Positions 53,674 through 63,006 of a DNA stretch of 64,000 nucleotides are shown here, piece by piece. The notes under the pieces are model-generated. The model saw only the letters and a list, made by a program, of their open reading frames with translations, was not told where the DNA came from and ran no database searches. Within the stretch, counting starts at the first letter, position 1, and each line of letters opens with the position of its first letter. The stretch is from Pseudescherichia sp032055545 (GTDB lineage Bacteria > Pseudomonadota > Gammaproteobacteria > Enterobacterales > Enterobacteriaceae): the NCBI GenBank assembly GCA_032055545.1, contig DAMBQR010000006.1:1-64000 (forward strand), read 5' to 3'. The position numbers were made by a program, and so were the translations under genes.

Positions 53674-54591
53674 TTACTTCACCAGCCCTTTCTGTTTCAG
53701 GTAGTCGGCGGCAACCTTTTTGGCATCCAGCCCCTCAACGGCGATGCTGGCATTGAGCTGCTGGAGCGTTTTTTCATCCAGGCTCGCAAAGACCGGCTTC
53801 AGCCACTCATCCATCTGCGGATACGCCTTCAGCACCGCCTCGCGCACTACCGGCGTCGGGGCATAGATCGGCTGGACACCTTTCGGATCGCTCAGGGTTT
53901 GCAGACCCAGCGCCGCGACCGGGCCATCGGTACCGTAGGCCATCGCCGCATTAACGCCAGAGGTTTGCTGGGCTGCCGCTTTAATCGTCACCGCCGTATC
54001 GCCCCCGGCAAGGGAGAGAAGCTGCTTCTGATCCAGCTTAAAGTCGTAGGCTTTCTCAAACGCTGGCAGGGCATCGGCGCGCTCGATAAACTCTGCCGAG
54101 GCGGCCAGCTTAAAGTCCCCGCCCTTCTTCAGATAGCCGCTGAGATCGGCCAGCGAGGTGAGTTTGTTCTTCTCCGCCAGGTCTTTACGTACGGCGATAG
54201 TCCAGGTGTTGTTGGCCGGGGCCGGGGTCAGCCACACCAGCTTGTTCTGCTCAAAGTCGAGCTTTTTCACCTTCTCGTAGCCCTGCTGGGCATTTTTCCA
54301 CGCCGCGTCGTTCTCGTCCTTAAAGAAGAATGCCCCGTTGCCGGTATATTCCGGGTAGATATCCAGCTCGCCGGAGGTAATCGCCCCGCGTACTACCGGC
54401 GTCGTCCCCAGCTGAACCTTATTGACGGTTTTTACGCCATGGCTCTCCAGCACCTGGAGGATAATATTCCCGAGCAGCGCCCCTTCCGTATCAATCTTCG
54501 AGCCGACTTTGACCGGCTCAGCCGCCAGCGCAGGCAGGCTCACGGCTGCCATCAGTAACAGTGAGCCGAGACTTCCTTTAATCATTGCCAT
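53674..54591 (-). CDS. osmF: Glycine betaine-type periplasmic binding protein OsmF (YehZ)
   Basis: The 305-residue OpuAC-family binding protein has a signal peptide (about 1-23, ending ALA-A). It matches E. coli OsmF throughout (KVGSKIDTEGALLGNIILQVLE, TSGVNAAMAYGTDG). It is the first gene of osmF-yehYXW. GAGGAAAG before the ATG at 54591 decides the start and gives exactly the E. coli length. Confidence 0.96.
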   Translation of the reverse strand: MAMIKGSLGSLLLMAAVSLPALAAEPVKVGSKIDTEGALLGNIILQVLESHGVKTVNKVQLGTTPVVRGAITSGELDIYPEYTGNGAFFFKDENDAAWKNAQQGYEKVKKLDFEQNKLVWLTPAPANNTWTIAVRKDLAEKNKLTSLADLSGYLKKGGDFKLAASAEFIERADALPAFEKAYDFKLDQKQLLSLAGGDTAVTIKAAAQQTSGVNAAMAYGTDGPVAALGLQTLSDPKGVQPIYAPTPVVREAVLKAYPQMDEWLKPVFASLDEKTLQQLNASIAVEGLDAKKVAADYLKQKGLVK

Positions 54592-54648
54592 TGCACTTTC
54601 CTCATTATTGTTGAAATTGCGGGTCGCTATTACTCTTCTCATAAAACG

Positions 54649-54670
54649 AAGGGCCAGTAAACTGACCCTT
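54649..54670 (-). terminator. Terminator of bglX
   Basis: AAGGGTCAGT and ACTGGCCCTT (minus strand) form a 10-bp stem with one mismatch and a two-base loop, about 20 bases after the bglX stop. A short U-rich tract follows after two bases. It separates bglX from the osmF operon. Confidence 0.7.
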
Positions 54671-54689
54671 TTGGTTATTGCTATTCTGA

Positions 54690-56987
54690 TTATTGCAATT
54701 CGAACTGCGCCTGTTTCACCCTGGCGGAGTCGGTGCCGATAAAGACGTTAAACTTGCCTGGCTCGGCATCGTATTTCATCTTCTGATCCCAGAACTTCAG
54801 CGCGTTAATATCGATCGGGAAGCTGACGGTCTGGGTCTCGCCCGGCTTAAGGCTGACCTTATCGAACCCCTTCAGCTCCTTCACCGGACGGCTCAGGGAG
54901 GCGGTGACGTCCTGAATGTACATCTGCATCACCGTCGCCCCCTCCCGCTTGCCGGTGTTGGTCACGTCAACGCTGGCGGTGACCGTACCGTCACGCGACA
55001 GCGTCGGTGCCGAGAGCTTCACATCAGAGACGCTAAATGTGGTATAGCTCAGGCCATAGCCAAAAGGATAGAGCGGGCCGTTAGCCTCGTCAAAGTAGCG
55101 CGAGGTGTACTTGTTCGGGTGTTCGGCGTTGTACGGACGGCCGGTGTTCAGGTGGCTGTAGTAGACCGGGATCTGCCCTACCGAACGCGGGAAGGAGATT
55201 GGCAGCTTGCCGGACGGGTTGTAGTCGCCAAACAGCACGTCGGCCACGGCGTTGCCGCCTTCGGTACCGGCGAACCAGGTCTCCAGAATAGCGTCCGCCT
55301 GTTGATCCTGCTTCACCATCGCCAGCGCACGGCCGTTCATCAGCACCAGCACCAGCGGCTTGCCGGTGGCTTTCAGGGCGGTGATCAGATCCTGCTGGCT
55401 CTGAGGAATGGTGATGTCGGTCCGGCTGGAGGCTTCATGCGCCATCCCCTGCGACTCGCCGACTACCGCAACGACCACGTCGGACTGATTCGCGGCCTTG
55501 ACCGCTTCGTCAATCATCGCCTGCGGCGTGCGCTCGTCAACCTGGATTGCTGGCTCATACTGGTTGAGGAACTCAACAATATCTTTGTCGTTGGTAACGT
55601 TCGCCCCTTTGGCGAAGATCACTTTTCCTTCGCTGCCGACGGCGTTTTTGATCCCGGTAAGAACGGTGACCGACTGTTCGGTGACCCCGGCCGCAGACCA
55701 GCTGCCCATCACGTCACGCTTGCTGTCGGCCAGCGGGCCGACCACGGCAACGGTAGCGGATTTTTTCAGCGGCAGCGTCTCGAGGCGGTTCTTCAGCAGC
55801 ACCATGCTTTGGCGTGCCACTTCCCGGGCCTCTTTGCGGTGCAGGCGGCTCTCGGCGTTGGTGTCCTGCGGATCGCTCTCTTTCGGGCCAAGGTGGCTGT
55901 AGGGATCGTTAAACAGCCCCATATCATATTTAACGTTCAGCACGTGGCGGGTGGCGTCGTCCAGCTCGGCCATCGTCACTTTGCCGCTCTTGATCAGTCC
56001 CGGCAGGTATTTGCTGTAATACTCATCGGCCATGCTCATATCCACGCCGGACTTGATCGCTACGCGCACCGCGTCCTCGGGATCCGCCGCCGTGCCGTGC
56101 TTGATCAGCTCTTTAATCGCCCCGTGATCGGAGATAGTGATGCCTTTAAATTTCCAGTCGCCGCGCAGAAGATCCTTCAGCAACCACGAGTCCGAGGAGG
56201 CCGGGGTACCGTTGAGAGAGTTAAGGGCGATCATCACCCCGCCGCTGCCGGCGTCGAGAGCGGCTTTATAGGGCGGCATATAGTCGTTGAACAGGCGCTG
56301 CAGGCTCATATCGACGGTGTTGTACTCTTTCCCGCCCTCCACCGCACCGTAGGCGGCGAAGTGTTTCACGCTGGTCATTACCGAGTAGCGATCCGCCGGG
56401 CTTTTGCCCTGCATCGCTTCGACCATGGTTTTGCCCATCATCGCGGTGAGGTAGGTATCTTCCCCGAAGCCCTCAGAGCCACGGCCCCAGCGCGGATCGC
56501 GCGTCACGTCAACCATCGGCGCCCAGGTCATGTTCAGGCCGTCGTCCGCCGCTTCATAAGCGGAAATGCGACCCACGGTTTTTACCGCATCAAGGTCAAA
56601 GGAGGAGGCCAGGCCTAAGCTGATAGGGAAAACGGTGCGCTGGCCGTGTACCACGTCATAGGCAAAGAAGAGAGGGATCTTCAGGCGGCTAAGCTGCATC
56701 GCCTGGTCCTGCATCGCACGGATATCCTGGCGGGTGACGGTGTTAAAGATCGCCCCCACCTGGCTGGCCTTGATCATGTCGCGGATCGCCTCTTTCGGGT
56801 TATCCGGGCCGACGCTGATCAGGCGCAGCTGACCAATTTTTTCGTCAACCGTCATTTTTTTGAGCAAATCCGTGACGTAGGCATCCCGGGCCTGCGGCGT
56901 CAGGGGATGGTTACCGGACGCATCCTCTGCCAGGGCGGGTTGCAGCGCCAGCCCTACGGCGACACCTACTGAACATAACCATTTCAT
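54690..56987 (-). CDS. bglX: Periplasmic beta-glucosidase BglX
   Basis: The 765-residue glycoside hydrolase family 3 enzyme has a signal peptide (about 1-20), the N-terminal barrel with the nucleophile Asp287 in ISDHGA, a C-terminal alpha/beta domain and a fibronectin III-like domain at the end. It hydrolyses beta-glucosides in the periplasm. I chose the ATG at 56987, which gives exactly the E. coli length and a proper signal peptide. It is divergent from dld. Confidence 0.97.
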   Translation of the reverse strand: MKWLCSVGVAVGLALQPALAEDASGNHPLTPQARDAYVTDLLKKMTVDEKIGQLRLISVGPDNPKEAIRDMIKASQVGAIFNTVTRQDIRAMQDQAMQLSRLKIPLFFAYDVVHGQRTVFPISLGLASSFDLDAVKTVGRISAYEAADDGLNMTWAPMVDVTRDPRWGRGSEGFGEDTYLTAMMGKTMVEAMQGKSPADRYSVMTSVKHFAAYGAVEGGKEYNTVDMSLQRLFNDYMPPYKAALDAGSGGVMIALNSLNGTPASSDSWLLKDLLRGDWKFKGITISDHGAIKELIKHGTAADPEDAVRVAIKSGVDMSMADEYYSKYLPGLIKSGKVTMAELDDATRHVLNVKYDMGLFNDPYSHLGPKESDPQDTNAESRLHRKEAREVARQSMVLLKNRLETLPLKKSATVAVVGPLADSKRDVMGSWSAAGVTEQSVTVLTGIKNAVGSEGKVIFAKGANVTNDKDIVEFLNQYEPAIQVDERTPQAMIDEAVKAANQSDVVVAVVGESQGMAHEASSRTDITIPQSQQDLITALKATGKPLVLVLMNGRALAMVKQDQQADAILETWFAGTEGGNAVADVLFGDYNPSGKLPISFPRSVGQIPVYYSHLNTGRPYNAEHPNKYTSRYFDEANGPLYPFGYGLSYTTFSVSDVKLSAPTLSRDGTVTASVDVTNTGKREGATVMQMYIQDVTASLSRPVKELKGFDKVSLKPGETQTVSFPIDINALKFWDQKMKYDAEPGKFNVFIGTDSARVKQAQFELQ

Positions 56988-57171
56988 GTCGTTTACTCTC
57001 TTGTTAACAGCCGACTCAGCGGCCTGACCGTGCGAAAAAACGCAGTGTGCCATAATCGTAGCGCGCCTTGCAGGGTTATTCTCTTATTTTTCTGACGATT
57101 AGTCCGTCGGAATAGATTTTCCCGCGCTATGCTTTATCAGATGATTCTGGCCCTGCCACAAGGAGTGGAAA

Positions 57172-58902
57172 ATGTCTGCTGTATCCCTACAAAATAACAA
57201 TCAATTTCTCAGCGAACTTGCCCGGCTGGTAGGCCATGCGCAGCTGCTCACCGATCCGGCCAAAACCGCCCGCTACCGCAAAGGCTTCCGCTCCGGCGAG
57301 GGCAAGGCGCTGGCGGTGGTGTTCCCCACCACGCTGCTCCAGCTCTGGCACGTGCTTAACCTCTGCGTGCGCGCCGATAAGATAATCCTCATGCAGGCGG
57401 CGAATACCGGACTTACCGAAGGTTCGACGCCGAGCGGCAACGACTACGATCGCGATATCGTCATTATCAGTACCCTGCGCCTGGATCAGCTCCAGCTGAT
57501 AGATGAGGGCAAGCAGGTGCTGGCCTGGCCTGGCACCACGCTCTACTCACTGGAAAAAGCGCTGAAGCCGCTGGGGCGGGAGCCGCACTCGGTGATCGGC
57601 TCCTCGTGTATCGGGGCCTCGGTGATTGGCGGGGTGTGCAACAACTCCGGCGGCTCGCTGGTGCAGCGCGGCCCGGCCTATACCGAGATGTCGCTCTTTG
57701 CCCGCATTGACGAGCAGGGGCAGCTGCGGCTGGTGAACCACTTAGGGATTGACCTCGGCGAGACGCCGGAGCAGATCCTCAGCAAGCTCGACGACCGCCG
57801 CGTCACTGACGCCGAGGTGCGCCATGATGGCCGCCATGCCCATGACAGCGACTACGTGCAGCGGGTGCGCGATATTGAGGCCGATACGCCTGCGCGCTAC
57901 AACGCCGATCCGGATCGCCTGTTTGAGTCCTCCGGCTGCGCAGGCAAGCTGGCGGTCTTCGCCGTGCGCCTTGATACCTTCCCGGCTGCCAGGCGTCAGC
58001 AGGTGTTCTATATCGGCACCAACCAGCCGGAGGTATTGACGGAGATCCGCCGCCATATGCTGGCCAACTTCGAGAGCCTGCCGGTGGCAGCGGAGTATAT
58101 GCACCGGGATATCTACGATATCGCCGAGCGCTATGGCAAAGATACCTTCCTGATGATCGACAAGCTCGGCACCGACAAGATGCCGCTGCTCTTCACCCTG
58201 AAAGGGCGCGCCGACGCCATGCTGGAGAAGGTGTCGCTGTTTAAGCCCCACTTTACCGATCGCCTGATGCAGCGTGTAGGCAGCGTTTTCCCTGGGCATC
58301 TGCCGCCGCGGATGAAAAGCTGGCGCAATAAGTATGAGCACCACCTGCTGCTGAAGATGGCCGGGGACGGCATTGCCGAAGCCCAGAGCTGGCTGAAAGA
58401 GTACTTCACCGAGGCCGAGGGCGGCTTCTTCGCCTGCACCACCGAAGAGGGCAATAAAGCCTTTCTGCACCGCTTCGCGGCGGCGGGGGCGGCTATTCGC
58501 TACCAGGCCGTACATGCCGATGAGGTAGAGGAGATTTTGGCCCTCGATATCGCCCTGCGGCGCAACGACACCGAGTGGTTTGAGACGCTGCCAGAGGCGA
58601 TCGCCAGCAAACTGACGCATAAGCTTTACTACGGCCACTTTTTCTGTCACGTTTTCCATCAGGACTACATCGTCAAAAAAGGCGTGGATGTCCATGAGCT
58701 TAAAGCGCAGATGCTGGCGCTGCTGCATGCGCGCGGCGCGCAGTATCCGGCTGAGCATAACGTCGGGCATCTGTATGAGGCGGCAGAGAGCCTGAAGCGC
58801 AACTATCGCGAGCTCGATCCCACCAACAGCATGAATCCCGGCATTGGCAAAACCAGTAAGCAGAAATACTGGGGCGAAGGTGCAGACCTGCCCCATTCGT
58901 AA
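57172..58902 (+). CDS. dld: Quinone-dependent D-lactate dehydrogenase
   Basis: The 576-residue FAD enzyme oxidises D-lactate to pyruvate on the inner face of the cytoplasmic membrane and passes electrons to quinone. The FAD-binding domain with GLTEGSTPSGNDYDRD and GSSCIGASVIGGVCNNSGGSL and the C-terminal membrane-binding lactate dehydrogenase domain are present. It ends a few residues longer than the E. coli protein. A GNAT gene follows after 14 bases and may be cotranscribed. Confidence 0.96.
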   Translation: MSAVSLQNNNQFLSELARLVGHAQLLTDPAKTARYRKGFRSGEGKALAVVFPTTLLQLWHVLNLCVRADKIILMQAANTGLTEGSTPSGNDYDRDIVIISTLRLDQLQLIDEGKQVLAWPGTTLYSLEKALKPLGREPHSVIGSSCIGASVIGGVCNNSGGSLVQRGPAYTEMSLFARIDEQGQLRLVNHLGIDLGETPEQILSKLDDRRVTDAEVRHDGRHAHDSDYVQRVRDIEADTPARYNADPDRLFESSGCAGKLAVFAVRLDTFPAARRQQVFYIGTNQPEVLTEIRRHMLANFESLPVAAEYMHRDIYDIAERYGKDTFLMIDKLGTDKMPLLFTLKGRADAMLEKVSLFKPHFTDRLMQRVGSVFPGHLPPRMKSWRNKYEHHLLLKMAGDGIAEAQSWLKEYFTEAEGGFFACTTEEGNKAFLHRFAAAGAAIRYQAVHADEVEEILALDIALRRNDTEWFETLPEAIASKLTHKLYYGHFFCHVFHQDYIVKKGVDVHELKAQMLALLHARGAQYPAEHNVGHLYEAAESLKRNYRELDPTNSMNPGIGKTSKQKYWGEGADLPHS

Positions 58903-58916
58903 AGGAGTGCAGAGCG

Positions 58917-59471
58917 ATGTCTGCTGTTGATGTTTTAGCCATAACCGATGTAGAGGTCCGTGACGCCCGGCCGGACGACGTACACGCTATCTCCGCCATC
59001 TACGCCTGGCACGTGCTGCATGGCCGCGCCTCCTTTGAGGAGGTGCCGCCTGCCATCGACGAAATGCGCCAGCGCATCGCGAACATTACCGGCGAGGGGC
59101 TGCCATGGCTGGTGGCGCTCTATCGCGGCATCATCGTAGGCTACTGCTACGCCGGACACTATCGCCCGCGCCACGCCTATCGCTATACTCTTGAATGCTC
59201 TATCTATATTGAGTCCACCATGACCGGACGGCGGATCGGCAGCGCGCTGATGCAGGCCCTGATCGCCCGCTGTGAAGAGGGTCCCTGGCGGCAGATGGTG
59301 GCGGTGATTGGCGACGGCCATCACAATGAAGGCTCTCTGCGCCTGCATAAGAGCCACGGTTTTGAGGTGGTGGGTCAGCTGCGCAGCGTCGGCTATAAAA
59401 AGGGCGACTGGCGCGATACGCTCATTATGCAGCGCCCGCTCAACGATGGAGACTGGACGCTGCCGGAGTAG
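58917..59471 (+). CDS. Phosphinothricin acetyltransferase-like GNAT protein
   Basis: The 184-residue protein is a GNAT acetyltransferase of the PAT/methionine-sulfone group, with VRDARPDDVHAISAIYAWHV at the N-terminus, SIYIESTMTGRRIGSALMQAL for acetyl-CoA binding and NEGSLRLHKSHGFEVVG near the C-terminus. Family members acetylate phosphinothricin, methionine sulfoximine or sulfone. It lies between dld and pbpG, a position without such a gene in E. coli K-12. AAAGGAG precedes the start. Confidence 0.87.
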   Translation: MSAVDVLAITDVEVRDARPDDVHAISAIYAWHVLHGRASFEEVPPAIDEMRQRIANITGEGLPWLVALYRGIIVGYCYAGHYRPRHAYRYTLECSIYIESTMTGRRIGSALMQALIARCEEGPWRQMVAVIGDGHHNEGSLRLHKSHGFEVVGQLRSVGYKKGDWRDTLIMQRPLNDGDWTLPE

Positions 59472-59481
59472 CTTCTACCGA

Positions 59482-60432
59482 TTAATCATTCTGCGCGGTT
59501 TGCGCCGCGCTGCCGGTGGCGTTGATTGCCATCTGGGCCGCCTTCTGGCGCTTATAGCTCAGCGCCGAGGCCGGAACAGGCTGGACTTTGCCGGTCTCAA
59601 TCCAGGTCCGCAGGCGGCTGGCATCGGCGAAATGGGTATATTTGCCAAAGGCGTCCATCACCACCAGCGCCACCGGTTTGTTATTGATCAGCGTACGCAT
59701 CACCAGGCAGTGCCCGGCCGCATTGGTGAAGCCGGTTTTGGTCAGCTGAATATTCCAGTTGTCGCGATAGACCAGGTGGTTGGTATTGCGAAACGGCAGG
59801 GTATAGGCCGGACTGGAGAAGGTTGCCATCTCTTCACGCGTCGTGCTGAGCTGGCCAATGAGCGGATACTGCTTGCTGGCAATCAGCAGCTTCGTCAGAT
59901 CGCGCGCGGTTGAGACGTTATGGATCGACAGCCCCGTCGGCTCTACAAAGTGGGTATTCACCATGCCCAGGGATTTCGCTTTCGCATTCATCGCCCGAAT
60001 AAACGCATCGTAGCCGCCCGGATAGTGATGGGCGAGGCTGGCAGCGGCGCGGTTCTCTGAGGACATCAGCGCCAGCAGCAGCATATTCTTACGGCTGATC
60101 TCACTGTTCAGACGCACGCGGGAGTAGATGCCGCGCATCTCTGGCGTCTGGCTGATATCGACCTTCAGGCGTTCGTCAAGCGGCAGGCGGGCGTCCAGCA
60201 CCACCATCGCCGTCATCAGCTTAGTGATAGAGGCAATCGGCCGCACCAGATCGGGATGGCTGGCGTAGATCACTTTATGGGTTTGCAGATCGACAATCAT
60301 CGCGCTGCCGGAGGCGATCTCAGGCTGCGCCGCAGCGGTCGTTGCAGGAGTAGTTTTTGCCAGCGCCTGGGGCGCAACGGGGACGGCCAGCAACAGCGCA
60401 AGGCTTAACAGGGAAACTCGACATTTCAGCAT
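59482..60432 (-). CDS. pbpG: D-alanyl-D-alanine endopeptidase PBP7
   Basis: The 316-residue periplasmic enzyme cleaves D-Ala-mDAP cross-links in peptidoglycan. A signal peptide (about 1-25) is followed by the active-site SITK (68-71), the SEN triad and the KTG box in LTKTGFTN. Sequence is collinear with E. coli PbpG. It converges on the GNAT gene with a 10-base gap. Confidence 0.96.
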   Translation of the reverse strand: MLKCRVSLLSLALLLAVPVAPQALAKTTPATTAAAQPEIASGSAMIVDLQTHKVIYASHPDLVRPIASITKLMTAMVVLDARLPLDERLKVDISQTPEMRGIYSRVRLNSEISRKNMLLLALMSSENRAAASLAHHYPGGYDAFIRAMNAKAKSLGMVNTHFVEPTGLSIHNVSTARDLTKLLIASKQYPLIGQLSTTREEMATFSSPAYTLPFRNTNHLVYRDNWNIQLTKTGFTNAAGHCLVMRTLINNKPVALVVMDAFGKYTHFADASRLRTWIETGKVQPVPASALSYKRQKAAQMAINATGSAAQTAQND

Positions 60433-60510
60433 GATGAGACTTCTGGTGATTATTCACGCGCGTGTTGACGCACACCGCTTTTGCAGGCAAAAAATGGCAA
60501 AAGCTGGCCA

Positions 60511-60535
60511 ACGCATGATAGCTGCCATCATGCGT
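60511..60535. other. Inverted repeat between yohC and pbpG
   Basis: ACGCATGAT-AGCTGCC-ATCATGCGT is a perfect 9-bp stem with a 7-base loop. It lies downstream of yohC and upstream of pbpG, both on the minus strand. It could terminate yohC or act as an operator for pbpG; there is no immediate U-run. Confidence 0.45.
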
Positions 60536-60586
60536 TGTCGCCAGAGAAGATTGTTTGCTGAACGTTACGTGCAGATCGCCCCAGGT

Positions 60587-61174
60587 TTAGAACAGGCGGT
60601 AGCCATAACCCCAGAGCACCACCGTCAGCGCCAGCAGCACTTCCAGCACCAGCACGCCAATCGCCAGCGTCGAGCTGGAGAAGCTCAGCCCCTCCTCCTG
60701 GTTAATGTTCAGGAAGGTCGGAATGCCGACGTAGAGCAGATAGCCGGTATAGAACAGCGCCACCGTTCCCACCAGCGCGCAGAGCCACACCAGCGGATAG
60801 AGTGCCACGAGTCCGCTTAAGAAGAGCGGCGTCGCAACGTAGCCGGCAAAGACCATGCAGCGGGCAAGCGATGGCCGCTGGGGTATGTTACGCGCCATCC
60901 AGTAGATGACCCGCCCCATTACCGCCACGCCGGCCAGCATCAGGCCATAGAAGAGGATACCGAGTAACAGCGCGGTGGAGAGCGACAGCCTCGAGAAGAC
61001 ACCTTCACCAAAGTGCCAGCCGAGCTGAGTGGTACCAATGAATGCGGAGACCACCGGGATCGCCGCCATCAGCAGAACGTGGTGGGTATAGTGGTGCGAA
61101 ACCGTTTCGTTTTCGCCTCTGATCACCTTCATTTCACGATCGGGATGGGACAGAAGTCCCCAGACATGGTTCAT
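60587..61174 (-). CDS. yohC: Yip1-domain inner-membrane protein YohC
   Basis: The 195-residue protein matches E. coli YohC. It has about five hydrophobic helices in a Yip1 domain and a short hydrophilic N-terminus (NHVWGLLSHPDREM). Function is unknown. It is divergent from yohD. Confidence 0.93.
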   Translation of the reverse strand: MNHVWGLLSHPDREMKVIRGENETVSHHYTHHVLLMAAIPVVSAFIGTTQLGWHFGEGVFSRLSLSTALLLGILFYGLMLAGVAVMGRVIYWMARNIPQRPSLARCMVFAGYVATPLFLSGLVALYPLVWLCALVGTVALFYTGYLLYVGIPTFLNINQEEGLSFSSSTLAIGVLVLEVLLALTVVLWGYGYRLF

Positions 61175-61326
61175 AACGCCCCCTTGCTGTCAGCCCAGAT
61201 GATTACGTCTTCAGTATAATGCACTTCTGGTTATTTTTTGGGCTAATGGGCCGGGCCTGCTGCCGTCTGTCTATTTACAGGAGCTATGCTTATACAACCT
61301 TTTGTCTCTGGAGGAGAATAATACGC

Positions 61327-61905
61327 ATGGATATCAACAGCCTGATTGCGCACTACGGCTACGCCGCGCTGGTGGTTGGCAGCCTGGCGGAAGGTGAAAC
61401 CATCACCCTGCTTGGCGGCGTGGCGGCGCATCAGGGCCTGCTGCGCTTCTGGCTGGTGGTCGCGGCGGTGGCGCTGGGAGGAATGATTGGCGATCAGCTG
61501 CTCTATCTGCTTGGCCGCCGTCTGGGGGACCGCGTGCTGCGGCACTTCTCGCGCCATCAGGATAAGATCGATCGTGCCCAGCGGTTAATCAACAAACGAC
61601 CCTGGCTGTTCGTGATCGGCACCCGCTTTATGTATGGCTTTCGTATCATCGGCCCGCTGCTGATTGGCTCCAGCGGCCTGCCGCCAAGGGTCTTTCTTCC
61701 GCTCAATATTGTGGGCGCTATCGCCTGGGCACTGATCTTTACCACCCTCGGCTACGTGGGTGGTGAAGTGGTAGGTCCGTGGCTGCACGCCATCGATCAG
61801 CACCTGAAGCACTGGATATGGCTGATCCTGGCGATCGTTCTCGCCTTTGTGCTGCGGGCAGTGATTAAACGCTGGCTGGCAAAAAACAGGGAGACGGGAG
61901 AGTAA
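61327..61905 (+). CDS. yohD: DedA-family membrane protein YohD
   Basis: The 192-residue protein is a DedA/VTT-domain protein with the conserved GTRFMYGFRIIGPLLIGSSGLPP segment and several helices. DedA proteins act as lipid scramblases/flippases or support membrane energetics; the exact substrate of YohD is unknown. The ATG at 61327 with TGGAGGAG upstream gives the E. coli length; the frame is open from 61219 but not conserved there. Confidence 0.93.
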   Translation: MDINSLIAHYGYAALVVGSLAEGETITLLGGVAAHQGLLRFWLVVAAVALGGMIGDQLLYLLGRRLGDRVLRHFSRHQDKIDRAQRLINKRPWLFVIGTRFMYGFRIIGPLLIGSSGLPPRVFLPLNIVGAIAWALIFTTLGYVGGEVVGPWLHAIDQHLKHWIWLILAIVLAFVLRAVIKRWLAKNRETGE

Positions 61906-61921
61906 CCCCTCCCGCCTTCGC

Positions 61922-62692
61922 TTACTGAGGCTTAAACTGCGGGTTGGCCAGCATAAAGCCGCCGTCTACGATAAACGACTGGCCGGTGGTGTAGCTGGCA
62001 TCGTCGGAGCTAAGCCAGCCCACCAGGCTGGCAATCTCCTGAGTTCTGCCAGGCCGCGCCAGCGGAATATTTGGCATAGAGCCCTCCTCGACATCCTCAT
62101 CTTTCATGTTATTCATTGGGGTGGCTATCGCCCCAGGCGCTACCGAGTTAACCAGAATGTTGTGCTGCACCAGTTCCATCGCGATCGACTTGGTCAGGCC
62201 GCCGAGAGCGTGCTTGGCGGCGGTATAGGCGCTGGCCTCCGGCAGCGGGGTGTGCTCATGCACGGAGGTGATGTTAATAATGCGCCCACCCTCGCCCTGC
62301 TCCACCATCTTTCTGGCGGCGATCTGCGCGCACAAAAACGCGCCGTCAACGTCAACGGTAAAGACGGTGCGCCAGTCCTTGAACGCCATCTCCAGAAACG
62401 GCGCCTTGCTCATCGCCCCGGCGTTATTCACCAGCACGTCGATACGCCCGAACTTGTCGATTAGGGTTTGAATGGCCTGCGCACCGTCGGGCAGATCCCC
62501 CAGGTCGAGCTGCACGGTTTCGGCCCGGCGACCCAGCGCGCTTACGGCCTCGGCGGTGGCTTTTGCCCCCTCGTCGTCCGAGTGCCAGGTGATACCAATG
62601 TCGAACCCCTGCTTAGCCAGCACCAGCGCGCACTGCTTGCCGATGCCTGAATCCGATGCCGTGATGATGGCTACCTTGTTGGTCGTGCCCAT
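61922..62692 (-). CDS. yohF: Short-chain dehydrogenase YohF
   Basis: The 256-residue SDR has the cofactor motif TASDSGIGK, NNAG, catalytic Ser in NITSVHEH and YTAAK. It matches E. coli YohF, a putative acetoin/diacetyl reductase-like oxidoreductase of uncertain substrate. GGAGG five bases before the ATG at 62692 decides the start. A weak GGGAG/CTCCC repeat lies between it and the convergent yohD. Confidence 0.94.
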   Translation of the reverse strand: MGTTNKVAIITASDSGIGKQCALVLAKQGFDIGITWHSDDEGAKATAEAVSALGRRAETVQLDLGDLPDGAQAIQTLIDKFGRIDVLVNNAGAMSKAPFLEMAFKDWRTVFTVDVDGAFLCAQIAARKMVEQGEGGRIINITSVHEHTPLPEASAYTAAKHALGGLTKSIAMELVQHNILVNSVAPGAIATPMNNMKDEDVEEGSMPNIPLARPGRTQEIASLVGWLSSDDASYTTGQSFIVDGGFMLANPQFKPQ

Positions 62693-62871
62693 AAGAACCT
62701 CCATAAAAGAAGTGATAAGGGGAGAACGCGAAAAAGCTGAACAGTAAGTATAGAGAGTTCCCGGCTATCGCAAGGATGGGGGCCATTTTCTGCTTCGGCC
62801 AGGCAAAACGGCAGATAATTGCCTATGCTTTCAGAGGTATCAGCAAAACGTCACGATAAAAGGACAGGACG

Positions 62872-62955
62872 ATGAAAATTTTACTTTGGGCTATTTTGAT
62901 TATTTTTCTGATTGGGCTGTTGGTGGTAACCGGCGTGTTTAAGATGATTTTCTAA
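62872..62955 (+). CDS. yohP: Small membrane protein YohP
   Basis: The 27-residue protein is one transmembrane helix followed by GVFKMIF and differs from E. coli YohP at only a few positions. In E. coli its mRNA is targeted to the membrane and the protein inserts post-translationally through SRP with SecYEG or YidC. AAAGGACAGG precedes the ATG. The function is unknown. A GC-rich hairpin follows. Confidence 0.92.
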   Translation: MKILLWAILIIFLIGLLVVTGVFKMIF

Positions 62956-62973
62956 AATGTTCGAATGAACATG

Positions 62974-62989
62974 GCCCCCGCAAGGGGGC
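62974..62989 (+). terminator. Hairpin after yohP
   Basis: GCCCCC-GCAA-GGGGGC is a perfect 6-bp GC stem with a stable GNRA tetraloop about 18 bases after the yohP stop. The following bases are only moderately T-rich. It separates yohP from the convergent last gene. Confidence 0.65.
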
Positions 62990-63006
62990 ATTCATATAAA
63001 ATCACG

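Noticed and set aside
54693..56618. Open frame of 641 codons on the plus strand opposite bglX
   Set aside because: It is a shadow of the conserved bglX coding sequence, with no recognisable domain and no start signal.
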